Of a stretch of DNA of 11,345 bases, positions 1 to 7,537 are shown in pieces (positions within the stretch are counted from its first letter, which is position 1; each line of letters starts with the position of its first letter). The stretch comes from Desulfotomaculaceae bacterium (lineage in GTDB: Bacteria; Bacillota; Desulfotomaculia; Desulfotomaculales; Pelotomaculaceae). The position numbers were made by a program, and so were the translations under genes. The notes beneath the pieces are model-generated. The model worked only from the letters and a program-made list of their open reading frames with translations. It searched no databases and was not told where the DNA came from. The stretch spans positions 1-11,345 of the forward strand of contig JAQVLS010000034.1 in NCBI GenBank assembly GCA_028704035.1, written 5' to 3'.

Positions 1-1125
1 ATGTTCTTCCTTGGCCAGGATGGGGAAGTTCTCAACAATGAAGCAATATACTAAAATCAAAGCGCTCCACATACCGATAGTGAGAGCCCACTCCCAGATG
101 CTGGGGAAGTAACTGCCGCCCATAGCTTTGGCCATCCCGGTAAATACCACGTTCATCCGGTTAAAGACAACGCCGACAACTACCAGAATGGATGCGATCA
201 GAACCCCGTTTTGCTTGTTGCGTATAGACGGTGAGGCGTACATAATGATCGGCAGGATAATGAATACGATCATCTCAATCAGGAACATATTGCTCTCAAG
301 GGAGCCGTTAAAGGCCATGCTAAGTACGCCGCGGTATACCAGGTCGACAACTTTAACTATGAGGTAAATAATCAGCATGACCAGTGTGACTTTTGTCAGG
401 CTGGAAAAAATCGGCGTCTCAGGCTCTCTGCCGTATGCCCTAGCCGCCAGGGTGCCTTCCACGGTGATCATAGCCGGCCCGAGGAAGAAGGCGGACCAGA
501 CAAAGAAGAACGGTATAAGCATAGACCACCATAGCGGATATAATCTGTCAATGGCGACAATGTACAGTGAACCCAGTGAGGACTGGTGCAGCGAAGGTAG
601 CACAATGCCCAGTATCAGCATGAAAGGCAGTATTTTGTGCAATATTTTCTGCAGAGCAGGCACACGGAATTTCTCAAAAAAGATCTCGCCGAACTCCAGC
701 ACCTGCACAGTTGTATACAGTGAGATGCACCAGAATACTTCAAACAGCACTGAGTGGTAACCCCAGTAGAAGAACGGGCGCCAGAAGTTAAACCAGCGGC
801 CGATATCCAGGAAAAGACTGACCATCGCTATGATGTAGCCAAGCAGCGAAGTTAATAAAGCAGCACGGACGATCGGCAGGTATTTGTCCTTGTGCAGCAC
901 GTGCACGATCAGTGCGGTGCTAAAGCCGCCGCCGGCCAGGGCGATGCCGCAGAGCAGGTCAAAACCGATCCACAGTCCCCATGGCCACTCGTCGCTCAGG
1001 TTGGTCACCGAGCCCAAGCCGAAAACAAAACGCCAGAGAGCGGCCCCGGCAGCGATCAGCACGAACAGTATCAGCAGCTTTCTAAAACCAGTCAATCTGA
1101 AAGTAAAGTGGCGTCCAAATTGCAT
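1..1125 (-). CDS. HybB/NrfD-family integral membrane subunit of formate dehydrogenase (3' end cut by window edge)
   Basis: The frame opens with ATG at 1125-1123 and stays open for 375 codons to the window edge, so the C-terminus is missing, probably by only a few residues since HybB-type proteins are about 390 long. An excellent ribosome binding site, GGAGGTGA at 1140-1133, lies 7 bases before the start. The product is highly hydrophobic, with about ten potential membrane spans. It carries a HybB-like segment, LPSLHQSSLGSLY, at about residues 176-188. NrfD/HybB proteins bind no haem and pass electrons between an attached iron-sulfur subunit and membrane quinone. It starts 28 bases after the fdhB stop, so it should be the membrane anchor and quinone-reacting subunit of this complex, in the place that cytochrome b FdnI takes in E. 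coli Fdh-N. Family assignment is firm; exact partner and direction of electron flow are inferred. Confidence 0.9.
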   Translation of the reverse strand, partial: MQFGRHFTFRLTGFRKLLILFVLIAAGAALWRFVFGLGSVTNLSDEWPWGLWIGFDLLCGIALAGGGFSTALIVHVLHKDKYLPIVRAALLTSLLGYIIAMVSLFLDIGRWFNFWRPFFYWGYHSVLFEVFWCISLYTTVQVLEFGEIFFEKFRVPALQKILHKILPFMLILGIVLPSLHQSSLGSLYIVAIDRLYPLWWSMLIPFFFVWSAFFLGPAMITVEGTLAARAYGREPETPIFSSLTKVTLVMLIIYLIVKVVDLVYRGVLSMAFNGSLESNMFLIEMIVFIILPIIMYASPSIRNKQNGVLIASILVVVGVVFNRMNVVFTGMAKAMGGSYFPSIWEWALTIGMWSALILVYCFIVENFPILAKEEH

Positions 1126-1132
1126 TTATATC

Positions 1133-1140
1133 TCACCTCC
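1133..1140 (-). promoter_or_regulatory. Ribosome binding site of the HybB-like subunit
   Basis: GGAGGTGA is nearly fully complementary to the 16S rRNA tail and sits 7 bases before ATG 1125. It lies in the 28-base gap after fdhB and fixes the start of the membrane subunit. Confidence 0.85.
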
Positions 1141-1153
1141 AGTTTGTTGAAAT

Positions 1154-1981
1154 TTATTTGTTATCAACCGGTTCATATAGTTCAGACTCATCATGCACTT
1201 CGGCGCGGCGCTTGGTGTAGGCGCGCATGATAGTCAGGACGGCGCCCCAGCCGAAGAAAATATAGGGAGTCCACTTGAGCACGTCCCAGGTCAAAGACGG
1301 TATTGCCTTCTGGGTAACAGGCTGGCCGAAAGCTTCCGTTCTGAAGCCGATTTTATCAAAAGGAACGTCAGATATATACAGCCAGGAAGTACCGCCGTAT
1401 TCTTTTTCACCATAGATATGATTGATGTACCTGGGGTCTTTGCTTATTCGATCACGTGCAAGAGCCAGCAGTTCATCCCGCTCCCCGTAGATTAAGGTTT
1501 GAGTGGGGCAGGACGTCACACAGGCAGGCTCGAGTCCTTCCTGCATGCGGTCGTAACAAAAACGGCATTTCAACACGAAGGGGAAGGCCTTATCCCACTG
1601 GAAGCCGGGTACGCCGAACGGGCAGGCGATCATACAGTAGCGGCAGCCGACGCAGTAGTCCTTGTTTGCTTCGGTTGGTTTGTAGATAACCGCTCCTTCT
1701 TTTGTCTTGACAAATGAGTGGGTAAAGCACGCTGATTCACAAGCTGGCTCATTGCAGTGCATACATTGTTTTTTTACAAAGCGCCATTTAATTTGGTCGC
1801 CTTCCTCGATCACATAGGAGCTTACGTTGGTCCAGGTATCGGCGCTTAATTTCCCCGGGCTGTCCCAGTTGTTGGAGAACTCACCCAGTTGGGCCGGCAG
1901 GTCATTCCATGATTTACATGAAACCTGGCAGCTGCGGCAGCCGATACACCTGGTAACGCCTACCAGGACACCTTTTGACAT
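1154..1981 (-). CDS. fdhB: Formate dehydrogenase iron-sulfur (beta) subunit, FdnH/HybA-like
   Basis: This 275-residue protein is a four-cluster ferredoxin-type subunit. Four cysteine quartets are visible: C12/15/18/22, C73/76/81/85, C110/113/116/120 and C139/142/154/158, as in FdnH, HybA and DmsB. It should carry electrons between the FdhA active site and the membrane subunit. A single hydrophobic stretch at about residues 236-254 is a likely C-terminal membrane anchor, as in E. coli FdnH. It has no signal peptide of its own, so it is expected to leave the cytoplasm bound to Tat-exported FdhA. The start is set by GGAGGAG five bases upstream of ATG 1981. The gene begins 40 bases after the fdhA stop and ends 28 bases before the HybB-like gene, so the three form one transcription unit. 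Confidence 0.93.
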   Translation of the reverse strand: MSKGVLVGVTRCIGCRSCQVSCKSWNDLPAQLGEFSNNWDSPGKLSADTWTNVSSYVIEEGDQIKWRFVKKQCMHCNEPACESACFTHSFVKTKEGAVIYKPTEANKDYCVGCRYCMIACPFGVPGFQWDKAFPFVLKCRFCYDRMQEGLEPACVTSCPTQTLIYGERDELLALARDRISKDPRYINHIYGEKEYGGTSWLYISDVPFDKIGFRTEAFGQPVTQKAIPSLTWDVLKWTPYIFFGWGAVLTIMRAYTKRRAEVHDESELYEPVDNK

Positions 1982-2021
1982 CGTTACTCCTCCGATTTCT
2001 GCTTGAATTTAAGGTGTTATT

Positions 2022-5000
2022 TTACGCTTTCTTCACGTTGCAGAGGAAAGCTTTTGATTCTGGTATCATCGTGTTTGGATCCCCGACGCTGGGTGTTATG
2101 TCGTTGGCTGTGCTGCCTGTTGCTATTCCCTGGTAACCGAAATGCCAGGGCAGGCCGATAAGCTCGATTTCCTTATCTGCGACCTTGAACGGCTTAATTA
2201 TCGGCAACACATTAGCCTTGCATTTAATCTCACCGCGGATGGTGCTCACAGAAAGTATATCGCCCGGATTAACTCCCAGTTTTTTAGCTAGGGCCGGAGA
2301 TATTGTCGCGAACATTTCCGGCTGCAGTTCCACCAGGTTGGGGCAGTTTCTGGTCACGGCGCCGCTCTGGTAGTGTTCAAGCAACCGGTGTGTCGTAGCG
2401 ATATAGGGGTAGTCCGGAGACGCCGTTGGCGCAATTTTAGCATAATCACCTTTATATCTCACAGTCAACGGGTTGCTTTGTTGTTTGCCCATCGGGTTAT
2501 CTATCGGGCTTTCCACCGGTTCGTAGTGTTCCGGCAGCGGGCCGTCCTTACAGCCGGTTGGCGCGAACAGCCTGCCGACACCCTCGGTAGTCATAATATA
2601 ACAGTTCACGGCAGATTTTTCCGGGGTGATAAATGCGCCTGTTGCCGCATCTTTGAAACCAAAATCAGGCACGTCGTTGTTTTCCCATGCTGCGCCGTTC
2701 CAGGCAACCAGTGAGCGTTTCGGATCCCAAGGCCTTCCTGCCGGGTCGGCAGAACAGCGGTTGTAAACGATACGCCGGTTAGCCGGCCATGAGAACGACC
2801 ATTTCGGGAAAAGGCCTAGATTGCCTTTATCTTCTCTGCTGCGCCTATGCGAGGCAGGCACCTTCAGCACGGGGTCGATATACATGTAGCCGGTATAAAT
2901 CCATTGGCCGCATGCTGTCGTGCCGTCATCTTTGAGCTTGGTGAAAGAGTCAAGCAGGGAACCGTCCGCTACGTTAAAGCCGTTCATTTCGTTAGCTATC
3001 TTGATAATATCAGGTTCGTCATGCCCGGGCATATCGTAGTCCCACACCGCATCCATGATCGGGGCGGGGAACTTGCCGCCGGCCTTGTATTCTTCGCGGA
3101 TTGCTTTGAATATTTCATAAGCGATCCAGAGGTCGCTCTTGGCTACCCCGGGCGGCTCAACGGCTTTCCAGCGCCACTGGATCCAGCGCGAGCTGTTGGA
3201 CACTGTGCCTTCCTTTTCATAGGAAAAAGCAGTTGGAAGCAGGAAGACCTCGGTCTTGATGTCCGCCGGGTTGGCGCCAGGACGCTTCCAGAAAGAAGCC
3301 GTTTCGGTCTCAAACAGGTCTACGGCTACCATCCATTCCAGTTTTTCCAGTGCCTTGCAGGCCACGGTTGCATTAGGTCCGCCTACTGCCGGGTTCTGGC
3401 CCCAGGCGAAGTAGCCCTTGATTTTACCTTCAGACATATCTTGGAATATGGCCTGGTGAGAGTGATCTTTGCCGTCATGCTTTGGAAGATAATCGAAGCA
3501 AAAATCATTATCTTTGGTCGCTTTTTCTCCGTACCAGGCTTTGAGCATGCTAATCAAAAACTTGGGTTTGTTGGTCCAGAAGCTGGTCTTGGGAGTCTCT
3601 TTTTCCAGATAATCTTTAAGTGTGGGGTGCAGTGCCGCGTTCACAGAGGCGAGATAACCAGTCAATAAGTGATATAAAATTCCCTGGTCAGTGGAGCCCT
3701 GTACGTTGGACTCACCACGCTGGGCGTTGACGCCGCCGCCGGCGATGCCGATATTGCCCAGCAGGAGCTGCAGCATGGCTGTGGCCCGCACATTTTGACT
3801 GCCATGCGAGCTCTGGGTGATACCCATAGCGTAAATGAGGTTGCCCGCCTTATCAGGCTTGCCGGTAGAGCAGTACAGCTCACAAACTTTCTTGTAAACA
3901 ACTTCTGGTGTGCCGGTGACATTACATACTGATTTGATATCATAACGGGATAAATGCCTTTTCAAGATCTGGAATACACACTGCGGGTCCTGCAAGGTCG
4001 GGTCTTTGGCTATCGCATCTCCGTTCATCTGGTATGCCCATGTTTTTGTATCATATTTACCGTCAGCAAAACCGGAGAACAAACCTTCGCTGAAACCATA
4101 TTCCGGGTTGACCAGGAAAGAAGCATTCGTATAGTTAAGGACATAATCATAAAAATAGAGGCCGTTCTCAATTGCGTAGTTCATAATACCGTAGAGGAAC
4201 GCGATATCTGTGCCGGGGCGCAGCGGCGCGTGAATGTCAGCTTTGGCTGCCGTTTTGGTAAACCTGGGATCGGCAACAATTACTTTGGCGCCCCTGGTAC
4301 CCACGGCAATGCCTAAATGGCGCATGATCTGCGGGTGATTTTCTGAAGGGTTGGCGCCGATAATTAAAAATACGTCGGAGTTTTTATAATCCGTAAAACT
4401 ATTGGTCATAACACCCCTGCCGAACGTTTGGCCAAGACCGGCCACAGTGGTGGAGTGTCAGAGACGGGCGTGGTGGTCGAGATTGATGACTCCCAACGCA
4501 CGATGCATTTTTTGGAAAAGATAGTTTTCCTCATTGTCACAGGACGCACTGCCGATGTGGCAGATAGCCTCGGTGCGGTTAACGGTGACACCCTTTTCAT
4601 CTTTTTCTACAAAGGTCGAGTCACGTGTATCTTTTACTCTCTTGGCGATTTCTTTCAGAGCCCACTCCCAATCTTTCTTTTCCCACTTGTTGCTCCCAGG
4701 CGCGCGGTAAAGCACGTCCATAATCCTGCGGTCGTTAGCTACCCTTTTGCGTTTTTTGTCAACTATGGTGTTGGCGTCGCCCAGGGCAATACCCTTGGAG
4801 CACATGGTTCCCTCGTTGTTGGGGTTGTCCGGGTCTCCCTCAATATGAAGTACCCTTTCCCCCTTTTCATCTGCATACACAATAAGACCACATCCGACTC
4901 CGCAAAACGCGCAGACAGAAGCAGTCTCCTTTGCTTTACTTATTTTGAGGGGACCCATTTCAAAAGTGGGTCGCGACTCTTCAGCTGTGCTGGCAATAGC

Positions 5001-5093
5001 CGGTACAGCAGCCGCGCTTCCTAGAAGTGCGGTCCCGGCAGTGCCCAAACCAAAGAATTTCAAAAAATCGCGACGACTGACTTTTTGCTTCAC
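2022..5093 (-). CDS. fdhA: Selenocysteine-containing formate dehydrogenase, catalytic alpha subunit (FdnG-like), read through in-frame UGA
   Basis: Molybdopterin (Mo or W) enzyme that interconverts formate and CO2. Two open frames join exactly in frame at a UGA (4460-4458), giving 1023 residues with selenocysteine 212, full length for the FdnG class. The context ARLUHSTTV matches the Fdh-N active site, with the conserved His directly after Sec. The start chosen is GTG 5093, because AAAGGAGGT (5109-5101) ends 8 bases before it; ATG 5114 has no binding site. Numbering from GTG, the N-terminus has a twin-arginine signal (SRRDFLKF, Arg7-Arg8) and an alanine-rich hydrophobic stretch, so the enzyme is exported folded. 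C61, C64, C68 and C98 bind the proximal [4Fe-4S] cluster. The last roughly 115 residues form the molybdopterin-dinucleotide-binding domain. The stop is TAA. Function is very secure; formate oxidation versus CO2 reduction in vivo is not determined by the sequence. Confidence 0.95.
4412..4457 (-). promoter_or_regulatory. Bacterial SECIS element for selenocysteine insertion in fdhA
   Basis: Directly after the UGA (4460-4458) the mRNA can fold into a hairpin. The upper stem is TGGCC (4444-4440) paired with GGCCA (4433-4429), closing the six-base loop GGTCTT. A lower stem pairs CACTCC (4457-4452) with GGGGTG (4417-4412), with one G-T wobble. The loop GGT is the seventh codon after UGA, the same position and nearly the same loop as in E. 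coli fdhF (AGGUCU), where SelB binds. This is what marks the UGA as selenocysteine rather than stop. The middle of the hairpin is an unpaired internal loop. selA, selB, selC and selD are not in the window and must be elsewhere. Confidence 0.88.
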
Positions 5094-5136
5094 AAACTTG
5101 ACCTCCTTTGGCATAAAAGTGCGCGTTCTCAGTCAT
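4981..5136 (-). CDS. Possible small leader reading frame overlapping the fdhA start
   Basis: A 51-codon frame starts with ATG 5136 and ends at TGA 4983-4981. It has its own plausible binding site, AAAGGAGA (5153-5146), and overlaps the first part of fdhA in another frame. That binding site is also the 3' strand of the outer riboswitch stem, so folding would hide it. The peptide resembles nothing I recognise; its later part is rich in Cys, Arg and Ser, as expected for an out-of-frame reading of the signal-peptide region. It may be a regulatory leader or mere coincidence. Confidence 0.2.
   Translation of the reverse strand: MTENAHFYAKGGQVCEAKSQSSRFFEILWFGHCRDRTSRKRGCCTGYCQHS
5101..5109 (-). 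promoter_or_regulatory. fdhA ribosome binding site that selects the GTG start
   Basis: AAAGGAGGT lies 8 bases upstream of GTG 5093, ideal spacing. It falls inside the coding frame of the longer ATG 5114 alternative, which has only the unhelpful sequence ACGCGCACTTTT before it. The GTG start gives a compact Tat signal with the Arg pair at 7-8. Confidence 0.8.
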
Positions 5137-5144
5137 CTCGTTTT

Positions 5145-5243
5145 ATCTCCTTTCCAAGGCTGGGAGGCACGCCAGTTTCCCTGCATACCCTAACGTCCTG
5201 GAAATCATAGCTTAAGCAGCTTTAGATTGCCAGGCTCGGAGAT
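5145..5243 (-). ncRNA. Candidate molybdenum/tungsten cofactor (Moco) riboswitch in the fdhA leader
   Basis: A compact structured RNA ends about 50 bases before the fdhA start. ATCTCC (5243-5238) pairs perfectly with GGAGAT (5150-5145) as a closing stem. Inside, CCTGG (5234-5230) pairs with CCAGG (5201-5197). A second arm pairs GTATGCAG (5188-5181) with CTGGCGTGC (5175-5167), with one bulged G, over a GGAAA loop. The unpaired stretches GAGCC and CCTCCCA, and the position before a molybdopterin enzyme, resemble the MOCO_RNA motif as I remember it (Rfam RF01055); I could not run the covariance model. No poly-U terminator follows, so control would act on translation. CCTCC (5167-5163) could alternatively pair with the fdhA ribosome binding site. 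Confidence 0.55.
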
Positions 5244-5479
5244 GTTTAAGTGCCAAAATAATTTCTGTATAAACCCTACCCCCCGTTTTTCCTCCTTTCT
5301 CTCTGTAACCACAATAATTTTTAGGCTGCATCAACGGTTTTATTAAAAAAGATTATAAAACCATAAAATAATTATATCAGCAACCAGTTAATTATTAAAG
5401 TTTATTCTATAGTATTTATTATTTTACCTGCATAATAACAAACATTTCTATGTTTTACTAAGAAATTTTAATTAAAGAC
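5244..5479 (-). promoter_or_regulatory. tatC-fdhA intergenic leader with candidate promoter
   Basis: The tatC-fdhA gap contains no strong intrinsic terminator. The part nearer tatC is very A/T-rich and holds two perfect TATAAT boxes on the minus strand, at 5376-5371 and 5357-5352. Neither has a good -35: TTGCTG lies 20 bases before the second, which is too far for an ideal promoter. A start near 5345 would give a leader of about 250 bases containing the riboswitch candidate. Another AAAGGAGG at 5298-5291 has no start codon within reach. fdhA could therefore be transcribed both from its own promoter and by read-through from tatC. Confidence 0.4.
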
Positions 5480-6253
5480 TTACTGCGGTTGGTCATCCGC
5501 CGTTTCAGCCATTTGCCGCCGTTTTTTTCTGCGCGCGACCCGGCGTTCAGTAATACGCACCACAAAAACACTGAATTCAAAAAGCAGGTACATGGGACCG
5601 CTGACTATCAAACAAGTAATGATGTCGGGAGTAGGGGTGATCACAGCGGCTATAACTACAGATACCAGGATCGCGTAGCGCCGGTTTTTGGCAAGAAAAG
5701 CATAGCTGATCAGCTCAAACCTAGCCAGAAAATAGCTGACTAAAGGCAATTCAAAGACAATGCCAAAAGGCAGGAGAAAGGAGATTGTAAAAGAAATATA
5801 CTTATCAATCGTAAGCATTGGCGACAGGGTGGGACCGGCGAACTGCAGCAAGAAATGTACGCCGTAGCGGAACACACCAAAGAAAGCGAAAGCCACACCG
5901 CCTATGAAACAAAAGAAAGAAACCAAAACAAATGTGGTAAAGGCTACTCTCTCATTTTTTTTAAGCGCGGGCACTACAAAACTCCAGATCTGCCACAAAA
6001 TAATAGGCATTGCGGCTAAAAAACCGGTAAAAAACGAAAGTTTGAGTTTTACAAAAATCGGTTCGGTAATACCTAAAAAACTAACATGTTGCTCAATTCT
6101 GGACAGTGGTTCCATCAGGATCGCCAGGATCTGGTCAATGAAGAAAAAAGCAGCTATAGCCAGTACTAAAGTGGCGATAGCAGATACTACTAAAACCCGG
6201 CGCAGTTCCTCCAGATGCTCCATTACGGGCATATCATCGGTTTTTTCAGCCAT
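5480..6253 (-). CDS. tatC: Twin-arginine translocase subunit TatC
   Basis: TatC is the membrane receptor that recognises twin-arginine signal peptides and nucleates the export channel for folded proteins. The 257-residue product has the family hallmarks: the N-terminal cytoplasmic motif HLEELRR at 13-19, six hydrophobic spans, FELP with the conserved membrane Glu168, and TPTPD at 206-210 before the last spans. The tail is basic then acidic and cytoplasmic. AGAGGG six bases before ATG 6253 supports the start. It lies between tatA and fdhA on the same strand, and FdhA carries a twin-arginine signal, so FdhA is its obvious local substrate. Length and motifs are complete, with nothing unusual. 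Confidence 0.96.
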   Translation of the reverse strand: MAEKTDDMPVMEHLEELRRVLVVSAIATLVLAIAAFFFIDQILAILMEPLSRIEQHVSFLGITEPIFVKLKLSFFTGFLAAMPIILWQIWSFVVPALKKNERVAFTTFVLVSFFCFIGGVAFAFFGVFRYGVHFLLQFAGPTLSPMLTIDKYISFTISFLLPFGIVFELPLVSYFLARFELISYAFLAKNRRYAILVSVVIAAVITPTPDIITCLIVSGPMYLLFEFSVFVVRITERRVARRKKRRQMAETADDQPQ

Positions 6254-6306
6254 TTCTTACCCTCTTTAAAAAGCAACAAAAGAAACCTGCTGCCTGGCGG
6301 CAGATA

Positions 6307-6403
6307 TTAGGAATTAACTTTCGCTGCTTCTTTTATTTGATGGTCTTTGTTTTTCTGTTTGTTTGCGCCCGGCTCTGCGTCATCGGCGATTCGCTGAAGA
6401 ACG
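6307..6403 (-). other. Out-of-frame TatA C-terminal tail
   Basis: In the frame one base ahead of tatA, the codons ADDAEPGANKQKNKDHQIKE and a few more, ending at TAA 6309-6307, form the charged lysine/acid-rich tail expected for TatA. Removing one T of the TT at 6401-6400 would restore one 71-residue protein. A +1 slip at CGA-TGA-C (6385-6379) would also reach this frame. Confidence 0.6.
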
Positions 6404-6523
6404 GCGGAATTCACTAATCGATTTGCCTAGCGCCTTACCCAAATCCGGCAGTTTGCCGGGGCCGAAAATGATTAAAGCCAGAGTCAGGATTAGAATTAAT
6501 TCAGTTGCTCCGATTTGCGGCAT
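6380..6523 (-). CDS. tatA: Twin-arginine translocase pore subunit TatA, apparently shortened by a frameshift
   Basis: TatA oligomerises to let folded Tat substrates cross the membrane. The frame from ATG 6523 gives a typical TatA start: a short N-terminal membrane helix, then FGPGKLPDLGKALGKSISEF over residues 20-39, the hinge and amphipathic helix. AAAGGGG lies about 11 bases upstream. The frame stops at TGA 6382-6380 after only 47 residues, against the usual 60-90. In the +1 frame the sequence continues with a charged TatA-like tail to TAA 6309-6307; joining frames near codon 41 gives about 71 residues. The tail is largely dispensable in E. coli TatA, so even the short form may work. Sequence error, real mutation and recoding are all possible. 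It sits between fdhE and tatC. Confidence 0.85.
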   Translation of the reverse strand: MPQIGATELILILTLALIIFGPGKLPDLGKALGKSISEFRRSSANRR

Positions 6524-6594
6524 TTAGTAGGCAACCCCTTTCCAGCTTATTGTTTAATTTACGACGCAGTTATTGAATATTCCTGCCCAGGCCA

Positions 6595-7407
6595 TTATTT
6601 TTCAGGTTCCTGCGGGCAAGTCTGCTGGTTGATATAACCCTCCCGCATGGCCAGGACGTCCAGCTGTATCGTGTTTATATCTTCCCAAAAGAGCTTGAGT
6701 TCGCTACCGCCTGTTTTGGCTCCGTCTACAGTTTTAATATAGCCGCGGCACTGATCGCAATAATACACCCTGTACTTTTCCATTCCTTCAACTGTAAAAA
6801 AGTGTGATTCATAACTGGTACAGTAAGGGCAGCCCAGGCGGTGGAAGCGCCATTGCACTTCACAAAGGCCGCAGTACAGATAGCGGCGGCCTTTTTCCTT
6901 TTCCAGCAAAGACAGGATGGGTTTGCCGCCGCAAACAGGACAATTTCCTTTTAGCCACATTTCGGGGTCAAAATATTTGCTTACATTAACAGCGTACTGT
7001 CTCATAAACGGTTTAATGGTGTGGTTCAATAAAAAGATAAAGGTTTCAGGCGGCAGGTCTGTTTTCAGGTAAGATAATATATCTACTCCCGGCGTGAACA
7101 CCCTGGCAACGAATTTTTCCCGTTCTTCAGGATCTACGGGCAAGGCGGATTCTATCAGTTCTGTTTCAACTGCCAAATCAGTCATGAATTTTTTTATTAC
7201 GCCGGCGACCTGTTCCATTACTGCAAAAAAGTTTTCGGCTTTAACCCGGGGAGGGCATATATTTACCAGCGGCAGCGCTTTTCCCTGAGCTTGTTCTAAA
7301 ATTGCCCGGTCCGGTGTGCTGAAAGATACGCTGTCTTCCTTTACAGTAATCTGTGAATATGCCTGATGGAATTTTGTCAGCATTTCCTGTAATGACGAAT
7401 CTTGCAT
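6595..7407 (-). CDS. fdhE: Formate dehydrogenase accessory protein FdhE
   Basis: FdhE is a cytoplasmic, rubredoxin-like metal-binding protein required to mature exported formate dehydrogenases; it interacts with their catalytic subunits before Tat transport. The 270-residue product has the diagnostic C-terminal half with four CXXC pairs: C156/C159 (CPVCG), C179/C182, C193/C196 (CPYC) and C217/C220. The N-terminal half is a helical domain without cysteine pairs. ATG 7407 is kept as the start, although the binding site is poor, with only AGCAGG about 13 bases upstream. It is the first gene after a strong promoter (7515-7487) and is followed by tatA 71 bases later. Presence of fdhE supports an exported rather than cytoplasmic enzyme. 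Confidence 0.95.
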   Translation of the reverse strand: MQDSSLQEMLTKFHQAYSQITVKEDSVSFSTPDRAILEQAQGKALPLVNICPPRVKAENFFAVMEQVAGVIKKFMTDLAVETELIESALPVDPEEREKFVARVFTPGVDILSYLKTDLPPETFIFLLNHTIKPFMRQYAVNVSKYFDPEMWLKGNCPVCGGKPILSLLEKEKGRRYLYCGLCEVQWRFHRLGCPYCTSYESHFFTVEGMEKYRVYYCDQCRGYIKTVDGAKTGGSELKLFWEDINTIQLDVLAMREGYINQQTCPQEPEK

Positions 7408-7486
7408 AATAAAATTTCGCCTGCTTTCTTTTTATAATGTCTAAACTTTACAGCTTTTATGTTAACATTCCTTGAGTCTTGAAATG

Positions 7487-7515
7487 AGCATAACAAGCAG
7501 GTATGTGGATGTCAA
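7487..7515 (-). promoter_or_regulatory. Sigma-A type promoter of the fdhE-tat-fdh cluster
   Basis: A perfect -35 box TTGACA (7515-7510), a 17-base spacer and the -10 box TATGCT (7492-7487) point towards fdhE. The expected start is near 7480, leaving a 70-base leader. A perfect 14-base palindrome, ATTAAATATTTAAT (7515-7528), adjoins the -35 box and could be an operator or an UP-like A/T element. Confidence 0.7.
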
Positions 7516-7537
7516 TTAAATATTTAATCCTTATAAT
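7509..7537 (+). promoter_or_regulatory. Candidate promoter for rnhB-yraN
   Basis: ATGTCA (7509-7514), a 17-base spacer and a perfect TATAAT (7532-7537) face rnhB. The -35 box overlaps the fdhE -35 box on the other strand. The expected start is near 7544, giving a leader of about 70 bases. The -35 matches consensus at four of six positions. Confidence 0.45.

Noticed and set aside
128..1230. Several plus-strand open frames of 79-127 codons
   Set aside because: They are antisense shadows of the HybB-like gene and of the fdhB end, without family resemblance.
2847..3668. 273-codon plus-strand open frame
   Set aside because: It lies wholly antisense to fdhA, whose protein is fully recognisable; no motifs in the antisense product.
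4443..4460. Two separate genes or a disrupted fdhA pseudogene at the TGA
   Set aside because: Both parts are in the same frame, the TGA is at the known selenocysteine position, and a SECIS hairpin follows.
5281..5300. Gene start suggested by AAAGGAGG at 5298-5291
   Set aside because: No ATG, GTG or TTG start with usable spacing follows; a stop (TAG) appears instead.
5430..5479. Terminator after tatC from ATTTCT/AGAAAT pairing
   Set aside because: A 6-bp A/T stem with an 11-base loop is too weak and has no proper T-tract.
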